This document shows positions 62,796 to 64,000 of a DNA stretch of 64,000 bases, one piece after another. Position 1 is the first letter of the stretch. Each line of letters begins with the position of its first letter. This stretch comes from Terfezia claveryi (taxonomy: Eukaryota; Ascomycota; Pezizomycetes; Pezizales; Pezizaceae): contig WHUX01000027.1 of NCBI GenBank assembly GCA_015179025.1, positions 248,001-312,000 of the forward strand, read 5' to 3'. The position numbers and the translations under genes are program-made. Under the pieces are notes generated by a model. That model made no database searches, was not told where the DNA came from, and saw only the letters and a list, made by a program, of their open reading frames with translations.

Positions 62796-64000
62796 GGTAT
62801 GACCTTAGGCCACGGAAAAAGGCTAAAATTGCTGTTGTTGCTGAAAACTTGCCAATCGACGCTAAAGCTCGAACAAGCGACCCTACCCAGCTACCCAAGG
62901 CAATCCCATATGAGCTAGCCTTGCTTGCCGCCAACATTACCAATGAACCCAGAACTTACTTACAAGCTTCTAAAGGGCCCGATACCCCTAAATGGTATGC
63001 GGCAATGCAAGCAGAGCTGCAAGCTTTAGCTGACCAAAACGTCTGGGACGTTGTGCCTAAACCCTCTAACCGCAATATTGTTGGTTCCAAATGGGTATAC
63101 AAAATAAAGCGCGATGCTGCTGGCAATATCAGCCGGTATAAAGCAAGGTTGGTAGCACAAGGGTATTCTCAGCAACCCAGTACGGATTTTGATGAGGTTT
63201 TCGCTCCAGTCGTCAGATATGACTCACTGCGCTTGCTCATTGCCCTATCAATATGCTCAAACTGGCCAAAACCAGACCAGCTTGATATTAAGGGCGCATT
63301 CCTATATGGCTATCTTAATGAAGAAGTCTATATGCGTCTTCCTCCTGGTTTCTTCGAAGATCAGCTGGACTCATGTGCTCTATTAAAACGATCTATATAT
63401 GGACTAAAACAAAGTCCAAGGCAGTGGTATACTAGGCTGACTGGCTTCCTCATACCGCTGGGCTACAAAGCAACCAACTTTGACCCTTGCGTCTTAGTAC
63501 ATACCGGTCATAATATCATTATCGCAATCTATGTTAATGATATTACTATATTTGGATCCAGTCCACTTAGACAGGAGCTAAAGGAATCGCTAAAGAGAGA
63601 ATTCGATCTCAGCGATATGGGCCCTCTAAACTGGTTGCTTGGGATTCAAATAGAATGGCAACATCAAGATTCGGTGACCTTGTCCCAACACACATATATA
63701 GACCAATTACTGGCGAAATTTGGGATGGACTCTTGCAACTCAGTCGTTCTTCCTCTCAATCCTCACTATAATCTGGTAAAGGCTGATGAAGGAGACAATG
63801 ATCTTGCTGATGTCTCCCTATACCAGCAAATTATAGGCTCTCTAATGTACCTTGTGATTGGCACACGACCTGATTTGGCATATACGGTCTCGGCACTCTC
63901 TCAATTCTCTTCGAAACCGACAACAGCTCATATGGGGGCACTCAAGCAAGTCTTGCGATACCTCAAAGGCACTCGCAACCTTAAGCTTTCATATACCCCA
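62609..64000 (+). CDS. Copia reverse transcriptase (partial at window end)
   Basis: Open in the frame of gag and integrase to the window edge. Blocks: VPKPSNRNIVGSKWVYKIKR, YKARLVAQGYSQQPSTDFDE, LDIKGAFLYGYLNEEVYMRL (Asp), LLKRSIYGLKQSPRQWY, then IAIYVNDITIFG. The usual YVDD is YVND here, which removes one metal-binding Asp by a G-to-A change. Later DLSDMGPLNWLLGIQIEWQ, YQQIIGSLMYLVIGTRPDLA. RNase H would be right of the window. Probably inactive for this reason. Confidence 0.9.

Larger units (their letters stand above)
58722..64000 (+). mobile_element. Ty1/copia element: 5' LTR and gag-pol, 3' end beyond right edge
   Basis: The LTR (58722-59326) is followed by a gag-pol that is in one single frame from 59372 to the window end, with protease before integrase before RT, the copia order. 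In-frame stops are TAG/TAA at 60374-60379, TGA at 60440, TAA at 60575 and TAA at 62606. Each can come from CAA, CAG, CGA or TGG by one transition. The element is therefore close to intact but disabled. Its solo LTRs are at 18576, 20911 and 53600. Confidence 0.9.

Overview
The window looks like a transposon-rich, gene-poor stretch of a filamentous fungus, most likely a Pezizomycotina ascomycete. The evidence is short introns of 54-67 nt with GTATGT/GTAAGT-type donors and CTGAC/CTAAC branch points, a Tad-like LINE family, fungal chromovirus and copia elements, pogo/Fot1-like and hAT DNA transposons, and AT-driven decay with transition-type stop codons that resembles repeat-induced point mutation (RIP). 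The species cannot be named from the sequence alone.

Layout. 1-6256 (minus): a large LINE with ORF1, endonuclease, reverse transcriptase (RT) and RNase H, broken by frameshifts and running off the left edge. 6434-7805: a coiled-coil hypothetical gene and an internally repeated reading frame. 8340-11530: copy 1 of a repeat with a two-exon gene of unknown function (209 aa) and a decayed tnp2/Plavaka-like transposase. 12431-17045: the most gene-like part, with three intron-containing hypothetical genes (106, 304 and 177 aa). 18576-22370: solo copia-type LTRs, a pogo-derived non-autonomous element, a 93-aa gene and a LINE tail. 22438-24646: a RIP-decayed pogo element. 25687-26295: an intact 202-aa hypothetical gene. 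28005-37375: a second pogo element split by a complete chromodomain Ty3/gypsy element (28691-36061), which itself carries a small hAT element (31188-31911). 37376-39561: copy 2 of the 8-kb repeat in opposite orientation, again with an intact two-exon gene (215 aa). 39.6-43.5 kb: an acidic frame, a purine-tract frame, pogo fragments and a third partial copy of the repeat. 43454-45808: a second LINE copy. 47-53.6 kb: LINE 3' tails, including two ORF1-plus-3'-tail derivatives without ORF2. 53600-54101: a solo LTR. 54260-54946: a third pogo-derived copy. 55120-55214: a tRNA-like gene. 55940-58554: a hAT element with 8-bp target duplications. 58722-64000: a copia element (5' LTR, gag-pol) running off the right edge.

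The most unusual signal is a dispersed 10-15 bp motif (TAGTCTGGTTA, or TAGTCTGGTTGGCAC and its complement). At four places it sits alone between 9-bp direct repeats; at one of them the paralogous repeat copy supplies the empty site. These look like excision footprints or ultra-short insertions of an unrecognised DNA transposon. The same motif lies at or near the outer ends of the three copies of the 8-kb repeat, which may identify the source family.

The cellular genes share no recognisable pathway. The window is best read as a transposon graveyard with layered insertions, plus a handful of lineage-specific intron-containing genes.
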